64,000 nucleotides of DNA from Ginsengibacter hankyongi (GCF_008710285.1 NZ_VYQF01000006.1:62001-126000), one strand, 5' to 3'; shown: positions 1 to 9,614, counted from the first letter of the stretch. The notes: generated from the letters alone by a model not told the origin. Program-made: numbers and translations.

Positions 1-462
1 CAAACGGTTAAGCTTACATGCTCAGGTCTGCCTGACTCAGCTGGCCGCGTTTTTTTTAATGTGCATGCAGATTCTTCGCAATGTAAGTTCAGCATTCCCA
101 TAGAATCCGGCTCGCCCCAGGCTGTTTATGTTTTGGAATCCGGAACGTCGGGGGGCAGTCTTTACTGTACTCCGCAATTAGTAAATGGGACTTATTTTTC
201 CGGAGTTTCTCTTAACAATACAAATACAGTTAATATTACAGCTTATGTAACTGTTATTGGCACGTATTCAATTTATACAACCAAAATAAACGGAATGATG
301 TTTGGCAATTCGGGCACATTTACTGCTATAGGTCGCCAGACTGTGGTATTATCCGGAAGTGGAACACCCCTGACGGCAGGAACATTTACGTTTGCTCCAA
401 ATATAATAGGACCCGCACCAATAGGCGGAAGCTCATGCGGGTTTGATATAAATGTTCAATAA
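1..462 (+). CDS. C-terminal fragment of a secreted surface protein (5' end outside window)
   Basis: The reading frame is open from base 1 to the TAA at 460-462, with no stop upstream of the GTG at 61, so this is the tail of a gene that begins before the window. About 153 residues are visible. They are rich in Gly, Ser, Thr and Val and have the beta-strand pattern of an extracellular domain. The end is a Gly/Thr-rich segment with the look of the short domains in Chitinophagaceae lipoproteins (NGMMFGNSGTF, VVLSGSGTPLTAGTFTF). Two cysteines in the visible part and one near the end (SSCGFDI) could form disulfides outside the cytoplasm. No T9SS sorting domain follows. The function is unknown; it may be an adhesin or a lipoprotein. 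Confidence 0.6.
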   Translation, partial: QTVKLTCSGLPDSAGRVFFNVHADSSQCKFSIPIESGSPQAVYVLESGTSGGSLYCTPQLVNGTYFSGVSLNNTNTVNITAYVTVIGTYSIYTTKINGMMFGNSGTFTAIGRQTVVLSGSGTPLTAGTFTFAPNIIGPAPIGGSSCGFDINVQ

Positions 463-809
463 AAATTATTTCAGTTTTCACCCGAAAATCGTTACTCCGG
501 TTTTGCCGTAGCTTTAATAACATTTGTGACCGGATCAGCCAGTGTTGGAAATGCATCCTTTAAGTTATTGAATTTTATGCGTTATGTAATAAATATCGAA
601 GGGGCAACCAATCCATTCTTTATAGAGCTTATTACATAAGCAAAATCTTCTCCTGTTGTATTGCGGCTACTCATTAGCGTTGTTCTGTAACCTCTCAATC
701 ACTCTTCTTCAGATGGATTGATAATATCTTCCATGCTTAATTGCCTTAATGAATGCAAATGCACCGGAGGGCCGGTATATCACATCAAAGAAAATAAAGC
801 CTTAAAGAA
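463..809. other. intergenic stretch, no supported gene
   Basis: This is the 347-base gap between two convergent genes. I see no ORF that looks like a protein, no clear hairpin with a T-run and no RNA gene. Confidence 0.4.
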
Positions 810-2591
810 TTATTTTACTGGATACTTTTTTTCCATCTCATCATAAAAACTTTTCAAAACATAAAATGCCTTTTTCTTCTGGCCGGTTTCTGATATTAAT
901 CCTTTCCTGTTCCAGTAATCCTGGTAAGTTGGGTTCATTCTTTTCGGTGACTGGAAATCAACGAGTATCCACGGCGTGATACCACGAAGACCATCAATAC
1001 CCTTAATAAGCTTTACCTGGTTTTTATAAATAGCTTCCTGGAACTCTTCGCTGAAGCGGGTTTCAGCATCAGCATGAAAACCGGCCAGTGCCCCCCCGCC
1101 TGTTTCAGTAATGATAATAGGCTTACCATAATCTATCGTAAAACTGTATTTGCTGATGTCCTGTGGCAAGCCCGAGTACCAGCCAAGGTATTCATTAAAA
1201 CTTACCACATCTAGTTTTTTTCCAAGCGGATCATCAAGATGAAATACATTATTATTGATATGCCCAAGCAATGCTGCAGATACTAATCTTGTATCATCCA
1301 ACATGTGCGCATGGTCTGCAAGCGCTTCCATAAATTTTTCTCTAGCTTCAGTCGCCGGTGTTTCATTGCCTATCGACCACACAATTACGCTTGCCCTGTT
1401 TTTATCCCTTGCAATTAGTTCAGATAACTGATGTTGCGCAATATCATAAGTTGAAGAATTCTCCCAATCAATACTCCAGTACACAGGAACTTCTTCCCAC
1501 AGCATTATGCCCATTGAATCAGCCAATCTTGATTCAGCTTCATTATGAGGGTAATGCGCAAGCCGAATAAAATTACAGTTGAGTTCCTTTGCCCATGACA
1601 GCATCATCCTGCATTCACTAACATTGCGGGGACGACCAGGTATAAAAGGATCTTCATCATGCATACAAATCCCTCTCAGGAAAACCGGCTTTCCATTGAG
1701 CAAAATATCTTGCCCTTTTGTTTCAACAGTTCTAAAACCAATCTTATCTGTCACGGTATCTTCTTCGTCCGTTATTATAACGTTATACAGTTTCGGATTT
1801 TCCGGAGTCCAGTAATGTAATTTGTTTGTGGTTATATTAATGTCTGCATAACCGCTATCATTTGTTGTGATCATTGTATGAATGTTTGCTTCGGGGATCG
1901 CTACCGTTATCTTTTGCGGAAGCTGCCGGCCCTTCAATTGAACAAATCCATTAATGTGCCTGTAATCAGATCTAGTCAGTTGAATTTTATAATCACTAAT
2001 GAATGTTGAAGGCATTTCTGCCAGGAAAACGTCGCCCGTGATGCCACCATAATTCCACCAGTCAAAATTTTCTGTTGGTACATTTTCTTTCTTTCTTCTA
2101 TTATTTGCTTTTACAACAACGAAGTTGCTTCCGTTATGCAGCAGCGACGTTACGTCAAATTGGAATGGAGTAAAACCACCCTTATGTTCACCGGCTTTCT
2201 GGCCGTTTATATAAACGGCAGCTTCATAATTTACCGATTTAAAGTACAGAAAATATATTTTTCCAGGTCGAGGCGTAACATTGAAATCATGTTCGTACCA
2301 AACGGTTCCTTCATAGTACAGCAGTTTATCATCCTGCGAGTTCCAGTCGCCCGGCACATTGAGCATAGTCGATTTCGCAAAATCATATTCTAACAAATCT
2401 GATTTTGATTTTTGTTCTTTGTTTTGGTAAAAGGAATTATTACCGGTTTCATATGGATCAATTATGTAATGCCATTGGCCATCAAGGTTCTGAATGTTAC
2501 GGGAATCTATGTTCTGAATTATATCGACCTGGGCTGAGGCATAAAGGCCTAGCAGGTTACAAACGACAAAAAACACTAAATACTTTTTCAT
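810..2591 (-). CDS. glycoside hydrolase family 2 (beta-glucuronidase/beta-galactosidase type)
   Basis: The 593-residue protein begins with a cleavable signal peptide (residues 1-20, ending YASA-Q), so it acts in the periplasm or outside. The order of domains is the GH2 one: an N-terminal jelly-roll sugar-binding domain (about 30-200, with GDWNSQ and NYGGITGDVFL), an immunoglobulin-like domain (about 200-295), then a TIM barrel (about 296-590). The barrel holds the family acid/base pair in WSIGNE (E410) and a likely nucleophile E496 in IITETGGG. The length matches the short beta-glucuronidase-like members rather than the roughly 1000-residue LacZ. The substrate (beta-glucuronide, galactoside or mannoside) cannot be decided from sequence alone. 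It is a single gene, not in an operon with its neighbours. Confidence 0.88.
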   Translation of the reverse strand: MKKYLVFFVVCNLLGLYASAQVDIIQNIDSRNIQNLDGQWHYIIDPYETGNNSFYQNKEQKSKSDLLEYDFAKSTMLNVPGDWNSQDDKLLYYEGTVWYEHDFNVTPRPGKIYFLYFKSVNYEAAVYINGQKAGEHKGGFTPFQFDVTSLLHNGSNFVVVKANNRRKKENVPTENFDWWNYGGITGDVFLAEMPSTFISDYKIQLTRSDYRHINGFVQLKGRQLPQKITVAIPEANIHTMITTNDSGYADINITTNKLHYWTPENPKLYNVIITDEEDTVTDKIGFRTVETKGQDILLNGKPVFLRGICMHDEDPFIPGRPRNVSECRMMLSWAKELNCNFIRLAHYPHNEAESRLADSMGIMLWEEVPVYWSIDWENSSTYDIAQHQLSELIARDKNRASVIVWSIGNETPATEAREKFMEALADHAHMLDDTRLVSAALLGHINNNVFHLDDPLGKKLDVVSFNEYLGWYSGLPQDISKYSFTIDYGKPIIITETGGGALAGFHADAETRFSEEFQEAIYKNQVKLIKGIDGLRGITPWILVDFQSPKRMNPTYQDYWNRKGLISETGQKKKAFYVLKSFYDEMEKKYPVK

Positions 2592-2953
2592 CTATAATTT
2601 ATATTAAAGCATGAATGTACTCAAAAAAGAAAAACAAAAAATGCTGATTAATCAGTTGACTATATTTCTCACAAATAATTTTAGCCAATAAAAATTATAG
2701 GGTTGAATAAAAAAATATTCTTGTTCGTAATTGCATTCATCATTATTTTCCGAAATGCTATTAAACTCTTCATTCTATTTATTATTTAAAGGTTCATTAA
2801 AAATGATTCAAATTAAAAAACAATGTATAGTTGTTTAATGATTAGATCATAACAAATGCTGTTTATAGTCAGAATCAGTTTAATTGAAATGAAATGGTTT
2901 TGTTTCAGGCATTAACATGCATACCATGCGAGAGAGTAAAGCGCCTTAAGGAA
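2592..2953. other. AT-rich intergenic stretch, no supported gene
   Basis: This is the 362-base spacer between two leftward genes. It should contain the promoter of the GH2 gene, but no convincing -33/-7 pair was found. I see nothing else in it. Confidence 0.4.
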
Positions 2954-3967
2954 TTATATTTTTTTGCCAAAATTATTTTTCATTACTGCAATTTGCTGCA
3001 TTGTGCCGAACAAAATTATTTTCATTCCCGGATAAATATTCGTTTCTTTCGGCGGATTAATAATGAATTTTCCATCTTCATTTTTTATACCAAGGCAATT
3101 TACACCGGGAGAATGCCAATTGATAATATCATAAACAGACCTGTCTTTTAAATTCATTGGCAGCTCTTCATAAGCAACCGATTCAATATTAATAGACTCA
3201 GCTTCGTCGCCCCAAAGGTTGTTAATAAATTCAATTACATCAGGCTTTGAAATTAAGGTGGCCATATGCGAACCACCAATCATTTCCGGCAATATTACAT
3301 GATCAGCGCCGGCAGTTTTTAATTTGATAACCGTGCTTTTATGCTGTGCCCTGCTTATAATTGTTAATTGCGGATTAATGGGCCTTGCCGATAAAACGAT
3401 GAAAACATTATCTGCGTCTGCAGGCAACGTTAGTAATAAGGCTTTTGCTTTTTTTATTCCTGCTTTTATAAGTATTTCGTCATCTGTTGCATCTCCATGA
3501 ATATAAACTAAAGGCTTATCTTCCTCAAGCCAGTTTTTTATATGGTCTTCCACGTTATCGATTACAACAAAATCGATTTTATTAATCATTAGCATTTTTG
3601 CAGCCTGCTCTCCGTGGCGGCCAAATCCACAAATAATTACATGGTTCGAAAAATTATCAATTGAGTTCATAAGCTTCCGGTTTTTAAAATATGATGCCAT
3701 TTCCCCGCTTACAATGTATTTAGTAAGGCTGCTAACGGCATACGTAAAAATGGCAAACGACGAAATAATAAAAATAATATTAAAGATCTTACCTGTTTCC
3801 GACAGCGGCTTCACTTCTGAATAACCAATAGTACCAATGGTGATAACGGTCATGTATAGCGCGTCTATAAAGGTATAATTCTCCAGTATCATAAAGCCCA
3901 ATACGCCGGTAAGCATAATCAGCACTAGTACACTAAACCAAATTAAAAATGGAGAAACTCTTTTCAA
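2954..3967 (-). CDS. potassium channel with RCK (TrkA-N/TrkA-C) domain
   Basis: The 337-residue protein has two membrane segments (about 8-27 and 60-85) on either side of a pore loop with the filter-like stretch TIGTIGYSEV (43-52). A cytoplasmic RCK domain follows: the nucleotide-binding turn GFGRHG is at 114-119, an acidic end of the second strand (VVIDNVE) comes after it, and TrkA-C-like sequence starts near 255. This is the architecture of MthK/Kch-type ligand-gated K+ channels, so the likely role is regulated K+ flux across the inner membrane. The filter ends in GYSE, not the commoner GYGD. A close analogue with GYGE or GYSE endings is plausible in Bacteroidota. The start ATG gives a short basic N-terminus followed directly by the first helix. 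Confidence 0.88.
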   Translation of the reverse strand: MKRVSPFLIWFSVLVLIMLTGVLGFMILENYTFIDALYMTVITIGTIGYSEVKPLSETGKIFNIIFIISSFAIFTYAVSSLTKYIVSGEMASYFKNRKLMNSIDNFSNHVIICGFGRHGEQAAKMLMINKIDFVVIDNVEDHIKNWLEEDKPLVYIHGDATDDEILIKAGIKKAKALLLTLPADADNVFIVLSARPINPQLTIISRAQHKSTVIKLKTAGADHVILPEMIGGSHMATLISKPDVIEFINNLWGDEAESINIESVAYEELPMNLKDRSVYDIINWHSPGVNCLGIKNEDGKFIINPPKETNIYPGMKIILFGTMQQIAVMKNNFGKKI

Positions 3968-4218
3968 TTAATTCCTTTTGGAGTTAAGTTATTTCATTTA
4001 CTTAAAACTGCTTCAATTTCCAGATAACGCCAATTAAACTGTTACGGTATGTTACCACGCCTGGTAAAGAAATCATCAGCTATCGCTTAAAGATAAGAAA
4101 GAAGGAGGCCGAAAATAAAAACTAAAATCATATTTCTTGCTTACCAAGGTCATTATTATTTTGAACGTTGATTAATATTTTGCTGGAGCAATTTATTTAT
4201 TATTTCAAAATAAATATT

Positions 4219-4800
4219 ATGAGAAAGTTATTGTTGCTGGTATTACTGTTCCCGGTAATAGAAAGCTACGCACAGAACTGGGAAAAAAATTATGATTACG
4301 TGGATGACTGCGTATGCGGTCTTTCACAAGTTAAGAAAAATGGCAAAGTTGGGTATGTAAATAAGAAAGGAATCGAAATAATTAAACCGCAGTATGATGA
4401 TGGCTTGCCTTTTAATGAAGGATATACGGCAGTAAAAAAAGGAACAAAGTGGATGTACCTCGATAGTACAGGCAAAGTCGTTACTGATGCAGTTTTTGAA
4501 GAAGCGTTAAACTTTAGCAATGGAATGGCAGCCGTTGCTCAAAATGGCAAGTATGGATATATTAATACATCAGGTAAGGTGGTAATACCCTTTGAATTTT
4601 CCAATGCCCATCCCTTTTCCGAAGGGCTTGCGCCGGCTGCTAATATGAAAGGGCTTTGGGGATATATTGATAATGCAGGAACCTGGATAATAAACCCCAT
4701 GTATGACTATACAGATAGTTTTATAAACGGGGAAGCAAGGGTGATGAAAGATAGTAAGGTGTTTTATGTGGATAAAAAGAATACAATGCTTCACGAATAG
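4219..4800 (+). CDS. secreted WG-repeat protein
   Basis: I chose the ATG at 4219 rather than the in-frame one at 4168, because it puts a standard signal peptide (MRKLLLLVLLFPVIESYAQ) at the N-terminus; the longer version adds a 17-residue non-signal extension. The mature part consists of about four WG (KWG) repeats, each of the form G-x-V/W-G-Y-hydrophobic followed by G-x-x-x-I/V-P and a turn (for example KVGYVNKKGIEIIKPQYDD and KYGYINTSGKVVIPFEF). WG repeats are beta-rich modules common in secreted Bacteroidota proteins and usually have no known enzymatic role. The protein is likely periplasmic or surface exposed. The function is unknown. Confidence 0.8.
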   Translation: MRKLLLLVLLFPVIESYAQNWEKNYDYVDDCVCGLSQVKKNGKVGYVNKKGIEIIKPQYDDGLPFNEGYTAVKKGTKWMYLDSTGKVVTDAVFEEALNFSNGMAAVAQNGKYGYINTSGKVVIPFEFSNAHPFSEGLAPAANMKGLWGYIDNAGTWIINPMYDYTDSFINGEARVMKDSKVFYVDKKNTMLHE

Positions 4801-4831
4801 AATTTGGGAGAGAACATTTACTTATTATTAA

Positions 4832-6301
4832 TTAAAGAACCGGGCACGATAAACTTCGTCTCTCCTTTCGCGTTAGTTTATTCTTTGGATAATGGCCGGC
4901 GCGGTCATACTTTTCCCCAGGCCTTATGGTAAATGCGAGATACACTCCCCCGTTTTGTGATTTATTTTTTGAAAATAAGTTGCTTAAGTTATGAACACCC
5001 ATTAAAACAGGACCAGCCTTAAAGGCGCCACCAATCCAAATTTGCCCCTTTGCATTAACCAGCACTGGAAAATAACCACCTAACGATTTGGTCTCCCACC
5101 GGGGTGTAAGCGCCAGCAAATTCATATCCTTTATAAACAAAGTATTCTGCGATGAAAGTGATATAACGGGTACCGTTAACTCTGCATTTACAAAAAGACT
5201 TTGCGACACATGTTTATCTACATTGAGCACTAAGCGGGTGGGCTCATAAATGTAAAAATCTCCGGAAGGAATTGTAATGGAATTGGAAATGGTTGCAAGA
5301 CTATCATTAAAATTATCCAATGTTCTAAGCGGGGTAAATTTATTTTCAAGCACCGAATTAGATATATCTTTCCCGGTGCCTGCAACTTGCCGGCTCCTGC
5401 TTCCGTATTGGTATTTATTACTGCCCAGGTCAAGGATTGATACTCCAATCTTTGTATCATAAATATCATCGGAGGCCGCTTCTTCATCTTCACTTGACAA
5501 TAATAAATATTCAAACCCAACATCAGCAGTTACGGTGTAGTTGGCATTTTGCAAAAATGCTTTCCTGTTGTCCGCAAAAGATTTATTATTATCGATAAGA
5601 TCCAAGTTAGATGAATAACCATATTGCAAACTGCCGCTTGTAAGTGAGTAACGATCATTATTCACGCCGGCTAGCTGAGTATAGTTTACTTCTGAAGTGT
5701 TGACATACGCTCCAGCCAGTGCCCTGTTCAACTTTATTGTAACACCGGCATTTAGTGTCCTGTATCCATCGTCAAAAATTTTTTGGGCATAGGTTCCATA
5801 AAATTCTGCCCAGGTGCTTCCAACTGATTCCCCAGATAATGGCAAATTGTTTATATTATTTTTCATAAAATCCGCAAGTTCCAACACAGTATCCTGCCAA
5901 TCAGATTTACTGTTTAGTATATACACGTAGTTGCGAATATTGGCTCCAAAAGCAATCGCTGCATTGGAATTCAAATTAATCCTGGTATTTAATAAATGGA
6001 TATTTTGATTGGAAAAGAAAAATCTTTTCTTACTCCCGTTTTGGATGGAAACGTCTGCATTTTTAGGAGAGGAAAAAAATGAATAATTCTTTATAAAAAA
6101 TGCATTTGTACTCTGCTTAATTTGCACAGCCAACGGCGTAATATCCCATGCAAACGGCGTACTTACTATAGAAGCGGGGTTATTTCCGGTGCCCAGGCTT
6201 CCTGCATACGACGATCCGTTAATTGCCTGGTAATTTTGTGCAATAAGAAGATTATAAAACAGCAGGAACGGAATAAAAAAAGACACTTTAAGAGAATACA
6301 T
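4832..6301 (-). CDS. DUF5723-like outer membrane protein
   Basis: The ATG at 6301 is preferred over a TTG 15 bases upstream, since it gives the signal peptide MYSLKVSFFIPFLLFYNLLIAQ directly. The mature protein of about 465 residues starts QNYQAINGSSYAGSLGTGNNPAS. This 'NPAS' beginning, followed by alternating aromatic and polar beta-strands, is typical of DUF5723/PorV-like outer-membrane barrels of Bacteroidota. The end contains repeated barrel strands (VYLAFTIRPGEKYD) followed by a basic tail (KLTRKERRSL), which is unusual for an outer-membrane protein. The function is not established; some relatives accompany type IX secretion. Confidence 0.72.
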   Translation of the reverse strand: MYSLKVSFFIPFLLFYNLLIAQNYQAINGSSYAGSLGTGNNPASIVSTPFAWDITPLAVQIKQSTNAFFIKNYSFFSSPKNADVSIQNGSKKRFFFSNQNIHLLNTRINLNSNAAIAFGANIRNYVYILNSKSDWQDTVLELADFMKNNINNLPLSGESVGSTWAEFYGTYAQKIFDDGYRTLNAGVTIKLNRALAGAYVNTSEVNYTQLAGVNNDRYSLTSGSLQYGYSSNLDLIDNNKSFADNRKAFLQNANYTVTADVGFEYLLLSSEDEEAASDDIYDTKIGVSILDLGSNKYQYGSRSRQVAGTGKDISNSVLENKFTPLRTLDNFNDSLATISNSITIPSGDFYIYEPTRLVLNVDKHVSQSLFVNAELTVPVISLSSQNTLFIKDMNLLALTPRWETKSLGGYFPVLVNAKGQIWIGGAFKAGPVLMGVHNLSNLFSKNKSQNGGVYLAFTIRPGEKYDRAGHYPKNKLTRKERRSLSCPVL

Positions 6302-6679
6302 GATTATTAATTTCAAGCCTAAAATTTAAACAGAGTTAATTGTTTGAAATATACGTTTATAAACGGCCGTGAGTTCGTGAGACAAATACTTTAGCTAAAT
6401 TTTATATTGTTGTTATTTACGATTAATATTGCTAGTTATCATATTCAACTCTTTAATCCTTTGAAATAACCGTGTAGTATTTCGTGTCAAACCAATCTGG
6501 CCGCCTCTTTGCAAAATGTAAAATGTTTAAAAAAATTTTACAAAAACCATGCTTAAAAAAAATTCATAATGCTTATACTGATTCGGGGATTTTATTCTTA
6601 AATTTATTTAGTTAACCCTGGAAGAGAACATACATTTTATTACCGAAAGCCCTAATAAAAGCTGAATTAAATTAAAAAT
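6302..6679. other. divergent intergenic stretch
   Basis: This 378-base AT-rich region lies between two divergently transcribed genes and must hold both promoters. No unambiguous TAnnTTTG box with a TTG at 17-23 bases was found, and no RNA gene or hairpin is evident. Confidence 0.4.
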
Positions 6680-7342
6680 ATGAATAGAAATAAATTTCTC
6701 TCCGTTGTTGGGTTGTCTTTCCTCGGCACGTTTTTCTTTTCTTCAAAAGAAAAAAATGAACTAATAGTCCGCAATGCCTGCAATGATCCAATCACTCCTT
6801 CAGTTCCGGAGGGCCCCTTTTATAAAAATGAAGAATTGAACCGGGCGGACATCAGAGAAAGTAAAAAGGGAATTGCGATTGATTATATATTCCTGGTAGA
6901 AGATAAAAATTGCCAGCCCATTCAAAATGCAATTGTTGACATCTGGCAGTGCGACGCTAACGGTCATTACTCAGATTTTAAAGCAGAAAACACCATCAAT
7001 AAAACCTGGCTGAGAGGTTACCAAAGAACGGATAAAAATGGAGCGTGCAGATTTACCGCTATTTTTCCCGGATGGTATGATAACAGAATAACTCATTTAC
7101 ATGCCAAGTTTTACATAAATGGAAAGGATATACTAACAACGAATTTCTTTTTTCCAAAAAATATAGAAAATGAAGTGTATAAATCTCCATTGTATCCAAA
7201 AGGACCTAATCCTTTACCCATCTTACAAGATTATGAACTTCGGGTTGATAAAGACACAACCCGCCACGACACGCTGCTAATGAATGTTTCAAAAAGCTCA
7301 AATGGAAGTTTAACTGCCTCCTACAAAATTGCCCTTGCATAA
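6680..7342 (+). CDS. intradiol ring-cleavage dioxygenase-like protein, exported
   Basis: The 220-residue protein looks like a stand-alone intradiol dioxygenase (protocatechuate 3,4-dioxygenase-like fold), non-haem Fe(III), adding O2 between two catechol hydroxyls. The family entry sequence VPEGPFY is at 42-48. Four ligand candidates fit the family spacing: Y97 (GHYSDF), Y133 (PGWYDN), H139 and H141 (THLHAKF). A hydrophobic N-terminus (about 7-21) suggests export, as in extracellular lignin-related members, with no classical Ala-x-Ala cleavage site seen. The substrate is unknown. It stands alone, without the other catechol or beta-ketoadipate genes nearby, so a free-standing role on aromatic compounds or polyphenols outside the cell is inferred only. 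Confidence 0.8.
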   Translation: MNRNKFLSVVGLSFLGTFFFSSKEKNELIVRNACNDPITPSVPEGPFYKNEELNRADIRESKKGIAIDYIFLVEDKNCQPIQNAIVDIWQCDANGHYSDFKAENTINKTWLRGYQRTDKNGACRFTAIFPGWYDNRITHLHAKFYINGKDILTTNFFFPKNIENEVYKSPLYPKGPNPLPILQDYELRVDKDTTRHDTLLMNVSKSSNGSLTASYKIALA

Positions 7343-7484
7343 AGTTTTTGGGATACTATTATGTAAAATTTTAAAGTAACGGTTTACAGGGTTGGGAAAT
7401 ATTTAATTCATTAAGATTTTTATAAATCTTTTACCAGCGTAAATTTTGTGTACTTATATTAAATAACTTTAAGAAAAGAAAGGC

Positions 7485-8039
7485 ATGTATAAAATCGTAA
7501 GGATATTATTGGCTGTATTTTTTATTTCCTTCTCCATACAAGGATTTTCCCAGGACACTGAAAAATCTGAACATCCCTTATTGGATAAATATTATCCACA
7601 AGCGCAAAAACCAAAACCTGATACCAATAAAGCCATTACCAATCAGATACAGCCGGTTTATCAGGTAAAGCCCACGCCGTCAGCCAGGAATATCTCATCT
7701 CCCACGAAAAAGCCTGTATTAACAGCCACCATAATACCGGCTGATACAATGTCGGAAAAACCCGCTCCTGCAACTAAGATAGTTCCCGCAGTAACAAATA
7801 CTACTGCAATAACCGCCCCCGTTGCTGATGTGTCAACTGTTTCGGGACCATCCAATAAACCTGCTATTAATAAACAAGACACTATTACGGCAAAACTGCC
7901 TGTTCAACGCATTGTGCAGCCTCAACGTGCACCAACGCAGCCTTACATGGATACAAGGTTAGGAAGCAGTACCCCGCAATATGATACATGGAAAAAAAAT
8001 AACAATGGTGCAGGCTCTGTGACAACAAGTCCAAAATAA
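7485..8039 (+). CDS. secreted Pro/Thr/Ala-rich hypothetical protein
   Basis: The 184-residue protein has a signal peptide (MYKIVRILLAVFFISFSIQGFSQ). The rest is of low complexity and probably disordered: rich in Pro, Thr, Ala and Lys (for example TKIVPAVTNTTAITAPV), with no recognisable domain. The C-terminus ends GAGSVTTSPK. It resembles periplasmic linker or stalk proteins. Conservation in other genomes would be needed to call it confidently, but the signal peptide and clean ORF between genes on both strands support it as a real gene. Confidence 0.55.
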   Translation: MYKIVRILLAVFFISFSIQGFSQDTEKSEHPLLDKYYPQAQKPKPDTNKAITNQIQPVYQVKPTPSARNISSPTKKPVLTATIIPADTMSEKPAPATKIVPAVTNTTAITAPVADVSTVSGPSNKPAINKQDTITAKLPVQRIVQPQRAPTQPYMDTRLGSSTPQYDTWKKNNNGAGSVTTSPK

Positions 8040-8152
8040 AATCATTATCACGACTTAGGCTAAACGAAATTACCCTGGTAGCTCACCTCTTGTTCAGATC
8101 ATCTTGTGGAAAAACTAGCTCTGGTTATCAATTATATATTGTAACCAATATA

Positions 8153-8839
8153 TCAATAGTTCTTAATAATATATTTTATGCTGCCACCTGATATTATTGG
8201 AGACCCCGTTTTCATTATCCCGCTGAATTCCTGTCGGTCAAAGGAAGAATAGTAAGTGAACATATTCCTGTCAATACTTTTTATTTTGCCGCGGTAGGCC
8301 TTATCATCAATTGCACCGTAATAACTAAGCATGGTACTCCCTATAGATTTTATTTTCCCCTTGTAAAACTCATCGTTAAATGAGCTATAGTATGTAATGG
8401 GAACAGAGCCGGCATTTCGAAGAAACCCTCTAAATGCCACGTCATCATAATCGGTATAATAATCGAGAAACATTGTTCCAATAGTCTTTAATTTTCCTTT
8501 AAGAGATTCTTTATCATCGGCAGTATAATATGTAAGAGACGTTCTACCGATATATTTAACCTTTCCGCGGTAAGCTTCATTATCAGTAGAGGAATAATAT
8601 TCTTCTCTTCCCATATACTTTTCCAGCCGTGGATAGATGCCTGTTAGGGGCGTTGTATACTCCTTACCCCAATCAATAATTTTACCATACTTCGTCATAT
8701 TAACAACAACAGATTCGTCAACCAAAAAAGTAATGATATCCTGTTTGCCCCGGTTATCAATTGTTACCTGGACAATATTTTGTGCAAAAGCCGGTGAAAG
8801 GAAAAAACTAAGTATTAAGAGGAAGTATAATTTATTCAT
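8153..8839 (-). CDS. secreted protein made of six 23-residue repeats
   Basis: The 228-residue protein carries a signal peptide (1-20, ending AFAQ). Residues 81-217 form six repeats whose first five are exactly 23 residues, each starting with YY. The pattern is YY-small-small-x-D-D/N-x-x-aromatic-R/K-G-K-I/L/V-K-x-I-G, then a variable tail. They start at 81, 104, 127, 150, 173 and 196; repeat three (127-149) and the last are the most divergent. The regular beta-turn-like pattern suggests a stacked solenoid or short-strand repeat, on the outside of the cell. No homologous family is known to me. It stands alone between a + gene and the DUF1328 gene. Confidence 0.72.
   Translation of the reverse strand: MNKLYFLLILSFFLSPAFAQNIVQVTIDNRGKQDIITFLVDESVVVNMTKYGKIIDWGKEYTTPLTGIYPRLEKYMGREEYYSSTDNEAYRGKVKYIGRTSLTYYTADDKESLKGKLKTIGTMFLDYYTDYDDVAFRGFLRNAGSVPITYYSSFNDEFYKGKIKSIGSTMLSYYGAIDDKAYRGKIKSIDRNMFTYYSSFDRQEFSGIMKTGSPIISGGSIKYIIKNY
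8189..8599 (-). repeat. six tandem 69-bp coding repeats
   Basis: These bases encode the six 23-residue repeats of the secreted protein above (five full, sixth about 22 residues). Repeat identity is moderate at the protein level, which suggests old duplication followed by drift rather than recent slippage. Confidence 0.75.
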
Positions 8840-9065
8840 ATAATTATTTTATTCGGTTTAAGTTAATGACAAATTGCAGAAGGCGCAAAATATATTATAA
8901 AATACTGCTCAGCATAAAATTTAATCGTAACGGCAAAGATTAAACGCAACCGGAAGCGTACTATCGTAATTGTTGTAAGCGCTCATCTTCGTTTCACTTT
9001 CGTCCTAAACTATAAAAAATTTGGCACGCATTTTATATTATAGATTTTAACTAAAAAATTATATT

Positions 9066-9233
9066 ATGCTTAAATGGGCCGCTATTTTTATCGTGATAGC
9101 AATTATCGCAGCCATATTTGGCTTTACGGGTATTGCAGCCGGTGCTGCTTCTATAGCAAAAATATTATTCTATATTTTCCTTGTATTGTTCCTGTTAACC
9201 ATAATATTTGGAGCAAGGGTTTTGGGAAAATGA
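9066..9233 (+). CDS. DUF1328 small membrane protein
   Basis: This 55-residue ORF was found by reading the gap between larger genes. The protein starts [20 protein letters not shown] and continues [18 protein letters not shown], which is the hallmark of the short DUF1328 family (YtjA-like): two hydrophobic helices, an intervening glycine/alanine-rich GIAAGA turn, and a short cytoplasmic tail (ARVLGK). These proteins are inner-membrane peptides of unknown function. The ATG at 9066 and TGA at 9231 give exactly the usual family length of about 55 residues. It is monocistronic, as both neighbours lie at a distance. Confidence 0.88.
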   Translation: MLKWAAIFIVIAIIAAIFGFTGIAAGAASIAKILFYIFLVLFLLTIIFGARVLGK

Positions 9234-9614
9234 GTGCTGAATATGATGCGGTAATGCAACAAGATGCCGGAATTTCAACATAAATCATGAGTATGAGTTA
9301 TAGCATGTATCTATGTAGAAATGTTTACACATTTCAATTACTTACGATTTTGGAATTCCTGCATCTTTCTTTATTTATTCCTTCGTCCATTTCTAACGCC
9401 CACTCATTAGAACAGATTTTGTACAGCCTTTAAAAAATTAATCTGTTTCTAAAACTCTTTCTAAATATTTTTACAAGTAACTTTCATTTGTCGCAGGCTT
9501 TTTCAGTTCGATTCTTCTAGTCTTTTTTTAAAGTATTGATTAAAATATTCTTTATTAAAATACAAGAAAGTTGTCAGGTAAAGGCAATAAATAATACAAC
9601 CATACTATATAAAT
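9234..9614. other. intergenic stretch before the glycan locus
   Basis: This 381-base spacer precedes the first gene of the glycan locus. It should hold that locus's promoter, but I cannot identify one. No ORF or hairpin of note was seen. Confidence 0.4.
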
